A stretch of 64,000 nucleotides of DNA from an uncultured Pseudomonadota bacterium (GTDB lineage Bacteria; Myxococcota_A; UBA796; JAFGLY01), in assembly GCA_937912125.1 (NCBI GenBank), contig CALDOK010000002.1, forward strand, positions 1 to 64,000, in the 5' to 3' direction. The translations under genes were made by a program, and so were the position numbers. Of the stretch, positions 19,614 to 28,600 are shown in pieces. The stretch's first letter is position 1; each line of letters opens with the position of its first letter. Under the pieces are notes generated by a model. That model searched no databases, was not told where the DNA came from, and was given only the letters and a program-made list of their open reading frames with translations.

Positions 19614-20288
19614 ATGTCCACCAGCCGCGCCAACGCCCTCGCCGAGCTGCGCCGGACCCTGTCGTCCCAGGGGGCGCTGGTGGATCCCGCGCCTCCTGGA
19701 GGTGTGCCCACAGGCTTCGCGTCCCTCGACGCTACGGCTGGCTGGCCCGCTCCAGGGCTGGCCGAGCTGTGTGGGCTGCCAGGCTCTGGTCGCCTGGGGC
19801 TGCTCATGCCGCTGCTCGTCCGCAGCACGCGCGCGGGGCGCTGGGTGGCCATCATCGACGTGCTCGGACGCCTGCATCCACCTGGGCTGGCGGGCGTGGC
19901 CTGGTCGCGCCTGCTGGTGGTGCGCCCCGGGGCCGAGCGGGCCGTGTGGGCGGCCGAGCAGCTGGCGGCCTCGGGGGCTGCTCCGGTTGTGGCGCTGCTC
20001 GATCCCATGCCCGTGGGGCGTGCGGGCTATCGCCTGCTGCGCGCGGCCGAGCAGGGCAGCAGCACCGTGGTGGTCGTAGGCGAGCGCAGTGAGCAGTCGC
20101 TCCCCGCCAGCCTGCGCCTACAGGCCCTGGGGCAGAGCCCCGGCACCCTCCACGTCCGCGTGGTCCGGGCCCCCGGCCGCCACCTGCCGGGTCGGGAGCT
20201 CGAGCTGCCTGCTCCGGTGCCCTGGTCGCCTCAGTCGTCCAGCAGCGTATGCTCGATCAACGCCTGCAGGGCATCGCCGCGCTGTTGA
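19614..20288 (+). CDS. ImuA/RecA-superfamily protein with altered Walker A
   Basis: 224 residues. The fold order fits the ImuA (SulA-like, RecA-related) family that partners ImuB and DnaE2 in error-prone repair: ALAELRRTLSSQG, then PTGFASLDATAGWPAPGLAELCG, P-loop GLPGSGRLG, strand WVAIIDV, and VVALLDP. The Walker A Lys is Arg (GSGR), so ATP use is doubtful; that is also seen in some ImuA-type proteins. No imuB or dnaE2 lies next to it. No ribosome binding site is evident before the ATG, and translation may be close to leaderless. The last about 20 residues (Ser/Cys-rich) overlap the convergent radical SAM-CoaB gene by 58 bases and look non-conserved. Confidence 0.7.
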   Translation: MSTSRANALAELRRTLSSQGALVDPAPPGGVPTGFASLDATAGWPAPGLAELCGLPGSGRLGLLMPLLVRSTRAGRWVAIIDVLGRLHPPGLAGVAWSRLLVVRPGAERAVWAAEQLAASGAAPVVALLDPMPVGRAGYRLLRAAEQGSSTVVVVGERSEQSLPASLRLQALGQSPGTLHVRVVRAPGRHLPGRELELPAPVPWSPQSSSSVCSINACRASPRC

Positions 20289-21730
20289 TACCAGGCGTGG
20301 GTGCTGGCGGTGACCAGGGCGACGCGCTCGCCCAGTCGGCCCAGGACGTTGGCGAAGACCAGGTCGGAACCCGTGCGCTGGGCCTGCTCGCGGGCGATGG
20401 CCACCAAGGCCTGGTCGCCGGTGTCGGGGGCGGCGGCCTTGAAGCTCACCAGGACCAGATCCGGACCTCCCCAGGCGCGGACCTGATCGAGGATCTTGGG
20501 GGTGGGGCCAAGGGACAGCTCCCAGCTGGCCTTGCCGCTCGAGACCTTGCCAGCGCTGGCCCGGGGGGCGTAGTCCCCCACCGCGGCTGCATGCACGACG
20601 ATGCCCCGGGGATTGGCGCGCACCCAGCGCTCCATGCGCGCCATCAGATCGTCGGTGCTCTCGAACAGCTCGGTGGACTCGATGCCGGCAGCCGTGGCAC
20701 GCAGCTGGGCCTGAGGGCTGGCGAGCAGGTGTACGGCGTGGTCGGGCTGCAGGGCCTGGGCGAGGGCTACACCTGTGCCGCCGCTCGAGTTCGCGGTGAT
20801 GCAGCGCATGCTGTCGATGGGGTTGCGGGTGGCCCCTGCGGTGACCAGCACGGGTCGCCGCCCCCAGCGGCCCGGGTGTACCGAGGCGGCCAGGCCGTGA
20901 CCGCGCAGCTGGGCGGCGATGGCCTCGAGCCGGGTGCGACCCAGCGCCCTGCAGGCGGGGTCTCGCGGCGCCCGCGCCACGGTGGTGACCTGGACCTCCC
21001 GGACTCGGCCTCCGCTCTGGACCACCTGCAGCAGGCGCTGCACCCAGGCGTGGATCTCGGCGGCGGTGGGCGCCTGGCCGTGGAGCTCGCTGAACAGGCT
21101 CTGGACGACCACCGGGCGCTGGCGGGACGCCAGCATCAGGTTGTCCAGGATGCGCTCGAGGGGGACCGTGCTGCAGTTGATGCGCTGGTAGGCCTGGGGT
21201 GTGCCGGCGTCGAGCTTGAACCACAGCTCTCCGCCCAGGGCGTGGAAGCGCGCCAGCGCCAGGCGCCCTGTAGGGGTGTGGAACCCCGAGCCGTTGCTCA
21301 GGAGCCGTAGCGGTACGCCCTCGAGCCGGTGCCGGGCTCGGGCCAGCCCCACCATGGCCACCGCGGCGGCCAGCTGTGGGCTGGTGCTGGGCTCACCGTC
21401 GCCGGCGAAGGCGATGTCTGCGACCCGGCGCAGCTCGTCGCGGACGGTGTCGAAGGGTGGGTGCTGCCACAGCTTGCCGGACCCCACCAGCCCCAGCAGC
21501 GCCTCGAGCTCGGAACCCAACCGGTCCAGCAGGACTGGCACGGCCTGCGGGGGGGCGCTGCGCTCCACCTGGCAGTAGCGACACAGGAAGCTGCAGTCGC
21601 GGCCCGGGTTGAGGTTGAGCCCGATGGAGAGGCCCTGGGCCCTGCGGGACACCACCGCGTAGACATAGCGATTCTGCCCGAGTTCACGCCGGTGATCGCG
21701 GAAGTCCAGCACGCGGGCTTTGGTGGTCAT
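20231..21730 (-). CDS. Fusion of radical SAM domain with CoaB-like (phosphopantothenoylcysteine synthetase) domain
   Basis: 499 residues. Residues 1-290 are a radical SAM enzyme: GLNLNPGRDCSFLCRYCQVE gives the CX3CX2C cluster (Cys46, Cys50, Cys53). FAGDGEPSTSPQL is the glycine-rich SAM-binding element seen in COG0731/TYW1-like proteins. Residues 293-499 match the CoaB/DFP domain: VLVTAGATRNPIDSMRCIT, NSSGGTG, AAAVGDYAPRAS, LGPTPKILDQV, VLVSFKAAA and DLVFANVLG. CoaB makes the amide between CTP-activated phosphopantothenate and cysteine. The usual CoaB partner, CoaC decarboxylase, is absent and replaced by the radical SAM part. The ORF runs without interruption, so this is not an assembly join of two frames. 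It is the third gene after two small lipoproteins. Substrate is unknown. Confidence 0.85.
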   Translation of the reverse strand: MTTKARVLDFRDHRRELGQNRYVYAVVSRRAQGLSIGLNLNPGRDCSFLCRYCQVERSAPPQAVPVLLDRLGSELEALLGLVGSGKLWQHPPFDTVRDELRRVADIAFAGDGEPSTSPQLAAAVAMVGLARARHRLEGVPLRLLSNGSGFHTPTGRLALARFHALGGELWFKLDAGTPQAYQRINCSTVPLERILDNLMLASRQRPVVVQSLFSELHGQAPTAAEIHAWVQRLLQVVQSGGRVREVQVTTVARAPRDPACRALGRTRLEAIAAQLRGHGLAASVHPGRWGRRPVLVTAGATRNPIDSMRCITANSSGGTGVALAQALQPDHAVHLLASPQAQLRATAAGIESTELFESTDDLMARMERWVRANPRGIVVHAAAVGDYAPRASAGKVSSGKASWELSLGPTPKILDQVRAWGGPDLVLVSFKAAAPDTGDQALVAIAREQAQRTGSDLVFANVLGRLGERVALVTASTHAWYQQRGDALQALIEHTLLDD

Positions 21731-21756
21731 GGCGGGAGGGGCGGGTGATCCCGCCG

Positions 21757-22095
21757 CTACTCTTCGCCTGCAGGCGGCTCGGTCACAGCCTCGCTGCCCG
21801 CCTCGCTGCCCGCCTCTAGGGCGGTGGCGTAGCGTTGCGAAGCCTGGGGATCGGAGGCGATGGCCACCAGCATGGTCTCCCAGCCCTCGCTGGTGAGGTC
21901 GTGGGCCTGGAGTACGGCGCTGTGCTGCTCAGGGCGCTGCTGCAGCTCACCGGCCACCACGATGGCCAGATCCACGTCCACCGCCTCCACCACGCTCTGG
22001 CTGAACGCCATCACGGGCTCGGGAGGTGGGCTTGGTTGCTCGGGGGGCACGGGCGAGCCGCATCCCCCGAGGAGCACGATCAGGAGGCCGAGCAT
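21757..22095 (-). CDS. Small lipoprotein
   Basis: 112 residues from the ATG at 22095. MLGLLIVLLGGC is a lipoprotein signal with lipobox LLGGC, so the mature protein is acylated at Cys12. A Pro/Glu-rich linker (SPVPPEQPSPPPEP) precedes a small folded part of about 85 residues (VVEAVDVDLAIVVAGELQQRP, WETMLVAIASDPQASQRYA) and an acidic, repetitive tail (EAGSEAGSEAV). The frame is open far upstream but lacks any protein-like sequence there, so the internal start is preferred. It begins 13 bases after the previous lipoprotein gene's stop, and the radical SAM-CoaB gene starts 26 bases after its own. Function unknown. Confidence 0.7.
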   Translation of the reverse strand: MLGLLIVLLGGCGSPVPPEQPSPPPEPVMAFSQSVVEAVDVDLAIVVAGELQQRPEQHSAVLQAHDLTSEGWETMLVAIASDPQASQRYATALEAGSEAGSEAVTEPPAGEE

Positions 22096-22108
22096 CACGA
22101 CCTTCGGA

Positions 22109-22498
22109 CTACTTGCTGGACTTCTTCGAGGAGCTTCCGCCCGAGGAGCTCTTGCCACCCGAGGAGCTCTTGCCGCCCGAAGAGCTCTTGCCGCCCGAGG
22201 AACTGCCACCCGAGCTCCGGCCGCTGCTGGTGGAGCCGCTGGTGCGGACCACCGGGGTGGTGGTCGTCGGGGTGGTGGTGGTGGGCTTGTCTTCGACCTC
22301 TTCCTCGACGTCAGCTGCGTTGGCCTGCTGGTCGTCGGGCACGGGGGCGGTGACGGGGGGAGGAGGGGCCACGGGGGGGGGAGGAGGAGGCTCGGTGGGG
22401 ACGGCCTGAACCTCGACAGCTTCGTCAGCGTCGCCGCCGCCACAAGCGAGTGCGAAGCCGAGCAGCAGGGAGAACGCGATGAGGAGACGGAGTCTCAT
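22109..22498 (-). CDS. Low-complexity lipoprotein with Ser/Gly/Lys repeat tail
   Basis: 129 residues from the ATG at 22498, with AGGAG nine bases upstream. Signal and lipobox are MRLRLLIAFSLLLGFALAC. The mature chain starts acidic (GGGDADEAVEVQ), continues as Pro-rich (PPPPPPVAPPPP) and Thr-rich segments, and ends in SSGGK repeats. The repeats are encoded by 18-base units at about 22139-22202. No folded domain is visible. Such basic, flexible tails bind anionic surfaces such as peptidoglycan, polysaccharide or DNA; this is inference. A run of nine G at about 22373-22381 encodes part of the proline stretch. Confidence 0.7.
   Translation of the reverse strand: MRLRLLIAFSLLLGFALACGGGDADEAVEVQAVPTEPPPPPPVAPPPPVTAPVPDDQQANAADVEEEVEDKPTTTTPTTTTPVVRTSGSTSSGRSSGGSSSGGKSSSGGKSSSGGKSSSGGSSSKKSSK
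22139..22202. repeat. 18-base tandem repeats encoding the SSGGK tail
   Basis: About three and a half copies of an 18-base unit (cttgccgcccgaggagct with few changes) inside the lipoprotein gene; each adds six residues. Copy number could vary by slippage. Confidence 0.7.
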
Positions 22499-22602
22499 GG
22501 GACACTCCTGGTGTGGGAGAGAGAGGGGTTTCAGAGCCGTGGGATTCGACACCTAGGCGATAATCCACTGTTCGAACCACGGCCACGCATGCACGCTGTG
22601 TA

Positions 22603-23013
22603 TCAGCCGAGATCGACCACCCTGCCGAAGCCGGGGATCTCGTCGCGAAGCAGAGCCTCGACACCCATCTTCAGGGTCATGCCCGCGCCGGGACAGCCTC
22701 GGCAGGCGCCTTGAAGCCGCACGTGCACGTCGGCGCCGCGGATCTCCACCAGCTCGATGTCGCCGCCATCAGCGCGCAGGGCGGGTCGGACCTGTTGGTC
22801 GATCACCTGCTGCACGAGCGCCGCGTCGAGGCTGGGCGCCTCGATACTGGGCGCTTCGATACTGGGCGCTTCGATACTGGGCACGACGCCCTGTGCATCG
22901 GCGCCTGGGGGGCCGGCTGGGGGGCTCGGGCGCGGGATCGGCGGTGTGGTCGTGGGCTGGGGAGAGCGGCCCAGGAGCCGACGGAAGCCGGCGGAGAGCT
23001 TGTCGCGAATCAT
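22603..23013 (-). CDS. NifU C-terminal-domain (Nfu) iron-sulfur scaffold with repeat linker
   Basis: 136 residues. The C-terminal 75 residues are an Nfu domain that carries or delivers iron-sulfur clusters: VIDQQVRPALRADGGDIELVEI and the CXXC motif ACRGCPGAGMTLKMGVEALL. The N-terminal half is unusual: a basic helix (IRDKLSAGFRRLLGRS), a Pro-rich stretch and three PSIEA repeats from identical 15-base units at 22834-22878. It lacks the NifU N-terminal scaffold domain and the NfuA A-type domain, so it is a minimal Nfu. It lies upstream of the radical SAM gene in the same direction (105 bases from the first lipoprotein). A supply link to that cluster enzyme is possible but not shown. Confidence 0.88.
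   Translation of the reverse strand: MIRDKLSAGFRRLLGRSPQPTTTPPIPRPSPPAGPPGADAQGVVPSIEAPSIEAPSIEAPSLDAALVQQVIDQQVRPALRADGGDIELVEIRGADVHVRLQGACRGCPGAGMTLKMGVEALLRDEIPGFGRVVDLG
22834..22878. repeat. Three 15-base tandem repeats in the Nfu gene
   Basis: Three copies of gggcgcytcgatact in direct tandem, in frame, each encoding five residues of the linker (PSIEA on the minus strand). The first copy differs at one base. Confidence 0.85.
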
Positions 23014-23073
23014 GAGCTCCTCAGCAAAGCGCGCCGACGCCCGAAGGCGCCGGCGCAGCTGAAAGTGGGACGC

Positions 23074-23646
23074 TTAGGGCTTGGTGGGGATGCCGGCGGC
23101 CTGGGCGGCGGCCATGATGGCGTCGCGCTGGCTCTCGTAGAACAGCCAGTGGGCCACGAAGACCATCGGGGCGGCGAGGAAGATGGGCAGGTAGCAGCAC
23201 AGGGCGGCCAGGAAGACCACGATCATCGCGGCGATGTAGAACATGATGATGGCGCCGATGTTGCTCTTGGCGTGGGCCAGCGAGGCCTTGGCGGCGTCGA
23301 AGGCGGCGAACTTGCCTTCAGCGGCGAGCATGGGCATCCAGAAGAGGAGCAGGGCGACGACGGGGGCGCCGACGAAGCACAGCAGGGAGCCGAGGGAGAT
23401 GCCGCCGACCCACACGATCACGGCGACCAGGTCGTCCATGAAGTTGTCGAAGTTGAAGAGATCACCGATGGAGGGGCCTTCCTGGCGCACGATGGCGTTG
23501 CGCACGGCGCGGTAGGCGTTGGGCATGAGGATGACGCCGAGGCCGCCGGTGAAGGAGTTGAAGATGCCAAAGACGAGGATGAAGATGATCCAACCGACGA
23601 GGTTGGCCTTCACGATCGGCCAAGCGGCCTTGAAATGATCGAACAT
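23074..23646 (-). CDS. Integral membrane protein of unknown function
   Basis: 190 residues with about four to five membrane helices: WIIFILVFGIFNSFTGGLGVIL, VAVIVWVGGISLGSLLCFVGAPVVALLLF, and IGAIIMFYIAAMIVVFLAALCC with following YLPIFLAAPMVFVAHWLF. Both termini are short and polar. GEGP-type loops (RQEGPSIGDLF) resemble small DUF4013/DUF975-like membrane proteins of uncertain function; the match is by general look only. AGGAG lies near the ATG at 23646. Upstream is the START-like gene in the same direction, 83 bases away; downstream the Nfu gene begins 60 bases later. Confidence 0.75.
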   Translation of the reverse strand: MFDHFKAAWPIVKANLVGWIIFILVFGIFNSFTGGLGVILMPNAYRAVRNAIVRQEGPSIGDLFNFDNFMDDLVAVIVWVGGISLGSLLCFVGAPVVALLLFWMPMLAAEGKFAAFDAAKASLAHAKSNIGAIIMFYIAAMIVVFLAALCCYLPIFLAAPMVFVAHWLFYESQRDAIMAAAQAAGIPTKP

Positions 23647-23729
23647 GGATGACTCCTGGGGACCGGCTCGGCCGGGATGGAAGTAGGCGTTTATCGCGCG
23701 ACGCGCGGCATGGTAGCGGTCGCGGCCGC

Positions 23730-24308
23730 TCAGTGCAAGGTGGACGATTCCGCGGGCTCGGCGGGGGTAGTTTCCTGGGCAGAGGCGGCGGGTGCGCGCC
23801 GGAGGATGAGGTCTCGCACCGCCTGCATCGTGAGGCGCGCCGAGCGCTTCACGTTCTTCGAGATGACCAGATCGGGCACGGGGAGGTCGATGCCCACCGA
23901 GAGCCTGTAGATGATGTGGGTGCCGCCAGCCACGGGCAGCAACTGGATGTCAGCGTCGTAGCGGGTGAACGAGTCGGACTCGAGCAGGGTCTCGCGCCAG
24001 CCGCCGGCCGAGGGGCAGCGCTGGGTGCTGTAGTGCAGGGGTTCGAACAGACCCCGGGAGACAAAGCTGAGCTGCTTACAGCGGCCGCGAGCTTGCACGT
24101 CCATGGACTGAACGTCGGGGGTGAAGCCGACGAAGGTGTATGGATCATCGAGGATCGCCCTGACCTCTGCCTCGGTCGCAGGGACCAGCGTGCGGGTGAT
24201 GATGGTGCCGGGCTCCTCGGTCTGGACCAGAGGCTCGTTGGGGGTCTGGGCCAAGGCGCCCGCACTCAGGGACAGCCCCGCCAAGACGCAGAGCAACCCT
24301 CGCGTCAT
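23730..24308 (-). CDS. Exported SRPBCC/START-like protein
   Basis: 192 residues with signal peptide MTRGLLCVLAGLSLSAGALAQ, which favours the start at 24308 over an ATG at 24341. The body fits a START/SRPBCC lipid-binding fold: TRTLVPATEAEVRAILDDPYTFVGFTPDVQSMDV is the first strand-helix unit, a beta-sheet follows, and the long C-terminal helix is KRSARLTMQAVRDLILRR. These proteins bind hydrophobic ligands in a deep cavity; the exported form may carry lipids or polyketides in the periplasm, which is inference. A minus-strand TATACT (plus 24364-24369) could be its -10 box. The next gene upstream, mscS-like, ends 103 bases before. Confidence 0.72.
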   Translation of the reverse strand: MTRGLLCVLAGLSLSAGALAQTPNEPLVQTEEPGTIITRTLVPATEAEVRAILDDPYTFVGFTPDVQSMDVQARGRCKQLSFVSRGLFEPLHYSTQRCPSAGGWRETLLESDSFTRYDADIQLLPVAGGTHIIYRLSVGIDLPVPDLVISKNVKRSARLTMQAVRDLILRRAPAASAQETTPAEPAESSTLH

Positions 24309-24411
24309 GGGCGTCTGGGCACGTCCGATGGCTGCACTCACCTGCTCACTCCGTAGCTGCGTGAGTATAGCCTATGTGCTCCGTCCACGCTGATGGATCG
24401 AGCGTTCCAGC

Positions 24412-25629
24412 TCACTCCTGAACATCGTGTTCACAGGGTCCCATGGGGGGGCCGAAGACCTCCTCCACCAAGTCCACCATGGTGCCCCGGAATCGGTCGG
24501 CGTAGCGGGCATCCAGCAGGCGGGCCTTGACGCGCCAGCGCTTGGGATCGTCGGCTTGGCGGTAGACCTGCGGATCCTCGCCTGGCGCCAGGTAGGGGTT
24601 GAGCAGCACCAGCTCACGGATGGTGTTGCGGGCCTCGACCGAGGACCGGCAGGGCGGAACCAGCAACAGCACCGAGACGGGAGCGTACAGCTCGGGGTCC
24701 AGCTCGAGGGTGGCGCTAGTGAGCTTGCGGTTGGGGATGGCGATGTCGGCGCCCTCGTCCGTGCGCAGCCAGGTGACCCTGAAGGTCATGCGGGTGAGGG
24801 TGCCGGTGATGCCCTCGAAGCGCAGGCGTTGCCCGCTGCGGAAGCTGCGCTCGAGGGTGAAGATGAGCCCCACGAGCACGTCCTGGACGACCTCGCGCAC
24901 CGACCAGCCGACGGCCAGGGCGGTGCCCACCAGCACGTAGGCTACCGCAGGTGACCAGGCGGCAGGCACCAGGTGGAGCAGGCCCAGGAAGGCGACCAGC
25001 AGGGCGCCGCTGCGGCAGATCACCACGACGGTCTTGAGCACGCCGGGCAGGATCCCGTGGGCCGCCAGGCGCCCCAGGGGGCGCTCTGCCAGGTTCGCCA
25101 GCCCTACGCAGGCCAGGGTGGCCAGCAGAAGCAGCAGCGCTCGCAGGAGGTTGGGCTTTGGGGGGCTGGGCAGGAGGGCGGCGGCCAGGTCGGCGGCCAG
25201 GTCCGGGCCAGGGGACACCGAGGCCGAGGGCGTCGCCGAAGGGGCCAGCTCGATGGCCTCTGGCGTGGGCGTGGAGACGATGGCGGGCGCCTGTGGGACC
25301 AGGACAGCGGAGGCGTGGGCAGGCGCAGGCTCTGGGTCTGGCGCAGGTGCCGGTGTTGGCGCTGAGGCTGGCTGGGGCTCCGGGACCGCGACATCCTGGG
25401 TCGCGGGCTCGGGTGAGGGCAGCGGGACAGGGGCGCTGGCCTGCTGGAGGGGCTGCTGCGGCGCGGGCTCGGGCGCCAGCTCGAGGACGGGCTGGGGGGC
25501 CGGGGCGTCGACGGCCGACACCGCCACATGGGGCAGAGGGGCGCTGTGAGTGGCGGGCTGCTGGGCGTAGGTGGGCGCGGCCAGCGCGAGGCCGACGGCG
25601 ACGGAGAGGGTATGGAGGGCGCGCGTCAT
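24412..25629 (-). CDS. MscS-family mechanosensitive channel with Pro/Ala-rich periplasmic region
   Basis: 405 residues. A signal peptide (to about 22) is followed by about 115 residues of Pro/Ala/Glu/Val low-complexity sequence, then three membrane helices (about 160-250). The pore helix and MscS beta domain follow (RFEGITGTLTRMTFRVTWLRT, IPNRKLTSATLE), then the alpha-beta cytoplasmic domain ending about residue 400. It opens under membrane tension and releases solutes on osmotic downshock. Its ATG overlaps the stop of the giant antiporter fusion by four bases, so it is translated in the same operon as the K+ genes, which makes osmotic relief the logical job. The long disordered periplasmic part is unusual for MscS. 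Confidence 0.9.
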   Translation of the reverse strand: MTRALHTLSVAVGLALAAPTYAQQPATHSAPLPHVAVSAVDAPAPQPVLELAPEPAPQQPLQQASAPVPLPSPEPATQDVAVPEPQPASAPTPAPAPDPEPAPAHASAVLVPQAPAIVSTPTPEAIELAPSATPSASVSPGPDLAADLAAALLPSPPKPNLLRALLLLLATLACVGLANLAERPLGRLAAHGILPGVLKTVVVICRSGALLVAFLGLLHLVPAAWSPAVAYVLVGTALAVGWSVREVVQDVLVGLIFTLERSFRSGQRLRFEGITGTLTRMTFRVTWLRTDEGADIAIPNRKLTSATLELDPELYAPVSVLLLVPPCRSSVEARNTIRELVLLNPYLAPGEDPQVYRQADDPKRWRVKARLLDARYADRFRGTMVDLVEEVFGPPMGPCEHDVQE

Positions 25630-28600
25630 CCCATCAAGCTCCTCTCACGTAGAACCTGGTGGATGGCCCCCGCGAGCTCGGGGGCGAAGCGGTAGCAGCA
25701 CTCGTCCACGCGTTGCAGCAGCCCGCTGTGCTCGAGCCGGGTGAGGTAGCCGGCGCTCCAGGTGGCCTCGGTGCGGAACTGGCGGGCGTGGTCCTCGGCG
25801 GTGATGCGGCCCTGGCGGGCCAGCTGCCTGAGGGTGATCAGGTCGTCGAGGGGCAGCCTGCGGATAGCCTCCAGGGGGGGCTCGGGCAGCCCGCCGATGG
25901 TGATGGTGTCGGTGCTGCTGCCGATGCCGGCGACCGCGGCGAGCCACAGCCGCAGGGCATCGCTGAGGATGCCGCCGGTGGCCTCGTGCAGCTGCTCGAA
26001 GAAGTGCCGCTCGTGGAGATCTTCTTCGGCCGCCTTGCGTGTGAGCAGCTCCTGCAGCCACCAGCCGAGGTGGCCCGTGGGACGCTGGAAGTGGAGACGA
26101 TAGCCAGACATGGCGTGGCGCAGCAGCAGGGTGTTGCGCAGCTCGTCCACCGACAAAGCCCCCAGATCGAAGCGCTCGCAGAAGATGTCCTCGAGGGGCA
26201 GCACGCGCTTGGCGTAGGACCACACCGGCCGCTCGGTGCTGACGAGCCAGCCGTTGCCCCCGCGATCCGCGAGGACCCCGTCGATGAGGGCGCGCAGGGG
26301 GGCGAAGCCTCCGGGCCGAATGGTGAACAGCCAGTGCACGCCTTCGACGACCATGATGTCGCCGCGGCCCGCGCGCATGGGCGCCAGCAGCCGCTCCTCG
26401 ACCTCTTCGACCGTGGCCTGGGCCTCGAAGCGGACGCGATGGATCGCCGCTTGCTCGGGCAGGCCCCGCAGCAGCGTGTTGATCACGGCGGCGTTGCCGA
26501 TGCCCGCGACCCCCACCACGGCGACTGTACGGCTGGGGCTGCCGCGGCCCGTGAGGGTGCGGCGCACCCGCTCAACGTCAGCCTCCCTGCCCGCCAGCAG
26601 ATCCCCGCCCTCGAGGCCCTGGTCGCTGAAGAGGCGACGGTAGACCGTGGGGATGGGGACGCGCTCGGCGGGGGGGGTGAAGGTGTGTGGGTGCTCCTTG
26701 GCCTCGGCCTCGAGGTCCCGCAGGCCCAGCACGGCCTGGACGCGAGCCAGGCTGCGTGGTCCGAGGGCCACGGTGAGCACCTGACCAAGCTGCTCCGCGG
26801 CGTTGACCAGCTCGCGCAGGGCGCCGTGCAGCTCGTGGCCTCCGGCCGAGGCGGCGTCCAGGGCCAGGCGCAGCTTGAGCTCGCTGTGTCGGCCCTCGAC
26901 CAGGATGTCGGTGAGCCGCTCGAGGTTGCCCGTGACCGCCTGGCGCACGGCCAGACCGGCCTGGTCGGGGATGTCTTGTGCGGTGAGGTGGAGGGCGCTG
27001 GCGCGGTTGGCCAGGCGCTGCAGCGTGCCCACCAGCATGTCCCGCAGCAGCTCGATGGTCTCGTCCTCCAGGAGTTCGTCCGGGAGCACGTCCAGCTCGG
27101 CGCCAGCGAGATCGCTGTTGAAGGCCAGCACGCGCTGGACCTCGTCGATCCCAACGTAGGTCTCGTCGATGCGCGTCCGGATGGCGCCCAGGGAGACGGT
27201 CAGGTCGCGGCCGGCCTCGGCTTCCATGTAGGACCGCACCGCCTCGCGGAAGTGCAGGTCGCGGGTCTGGGGCCTGGGCGGGAAGCTGCGCCCGCGGGGG
27301 GCGGGCGGGTCCGTCACCACCAGGAAGCGGTCGGTGAGATCGTCGATCTCGGTGCTCAGGGCGCGCAGCAGCGGCCCCACGGCGCTCTCGTTCTTGAGGG
27401 AACCACGCAGCTTCTCTGCGATGGTCAGGATGTCGTGCACCGTGTGGGCAAGGGGGCCGGTGGCGTCCAGGATGCCCTGGCGGATGAGCTCGCGGCTGGG
27501 CTCGGGAGTCCCGAGGAGGGTGCGGAGCTTGGTGATGGAGGCGGGCAGCCCGGCGTCCAGGCGATCCAGCTGGGCCAGCAGGCGCCCACGGATGTCCCGC
27601 TCGAGGCCCGTGGCCGCGTCCTCGACCGCCTCGCGCACGTGGACGCGCAGCCGCACCATCTCCAGCTCCATGGCCAGGCTGCTGGCGATGCCCCGGGTGA
27701 GTTCCCTGGACACCGAGAAGCCTTCCTCGAGCTGCTTCAAGGCCTGCTCCCGCGCGTCGTAGATGCGGCTGAAGCGGTAGCGGGAGGAGGGCAGCTCGGG
27801 CGTGCCGGCGCTGTCCACCATGCCGATCAGCTCCCGATAGGCGCGGCCGAGGGCGGAGGCGGTGACGCGCACCGCGTCGTCGGCCATGCGGTCGACCTCG
27901 CGCGCGGCCAGGGCGAAGTCCTCCTCGACCTCGGTGCGGATGCTCTCCAGGGCCTGCTTGCGCTGCTCGAGATCGTAGTCCTTGTCCAGCAGGCTCTCGA
28001 GGGCCTGGTTGTAGGACTCGAACACCGCCCGCGCCCGCGCCAGCAGGTGGCGCTCTCCCATGGCGATCAACGCGGCGGCCTCGATCAGGTGGGTGGGGGC
28101 CACCCCCGACATGCAGTAGCGAGTGAGTGCGCGCAGCTCCACGACCCGGGTGTCTGCGGCCGGGCTGCCCAGGATGCCGAGCACACGCCGGCGAGCGCGG
28201 GCCCACCAGCGGTGAGCCGAGAGGCGCAGGGTGTCGTCCTCTCTCGCGTCGGCCCAGTGGGGATCGAGGGGCACCTCCAGGGCTTCGGGCGTGTCCTCGA
28301 TGCTCCGGTCTACCTGATCCAGGATGTCCTGGAAGGTCCGCAGATCCTGGCGGAAGTCCGTTGTGGCCGCGCGGTCGAGCAGGAGCCGCTCCCAGCGACT
28401 GGCCAGCTCACCGCGCTCCCGGCGGATGGAGTTGCGCCATGCGTCGGTGTGCTCGGCGCCGACGGTCAGGGTCGTGTGCCGGTGAGCGCGCAGGAACTCT
28501 CGGCGCAAGAGGCCCAGGAAGCGGGCTGCCTGCTCGCGACGGCGGGTGATGGCGCCGGCTCGGAGGTCCCGCACGATGCCATGCAGGTTGCTCTCGAGGT

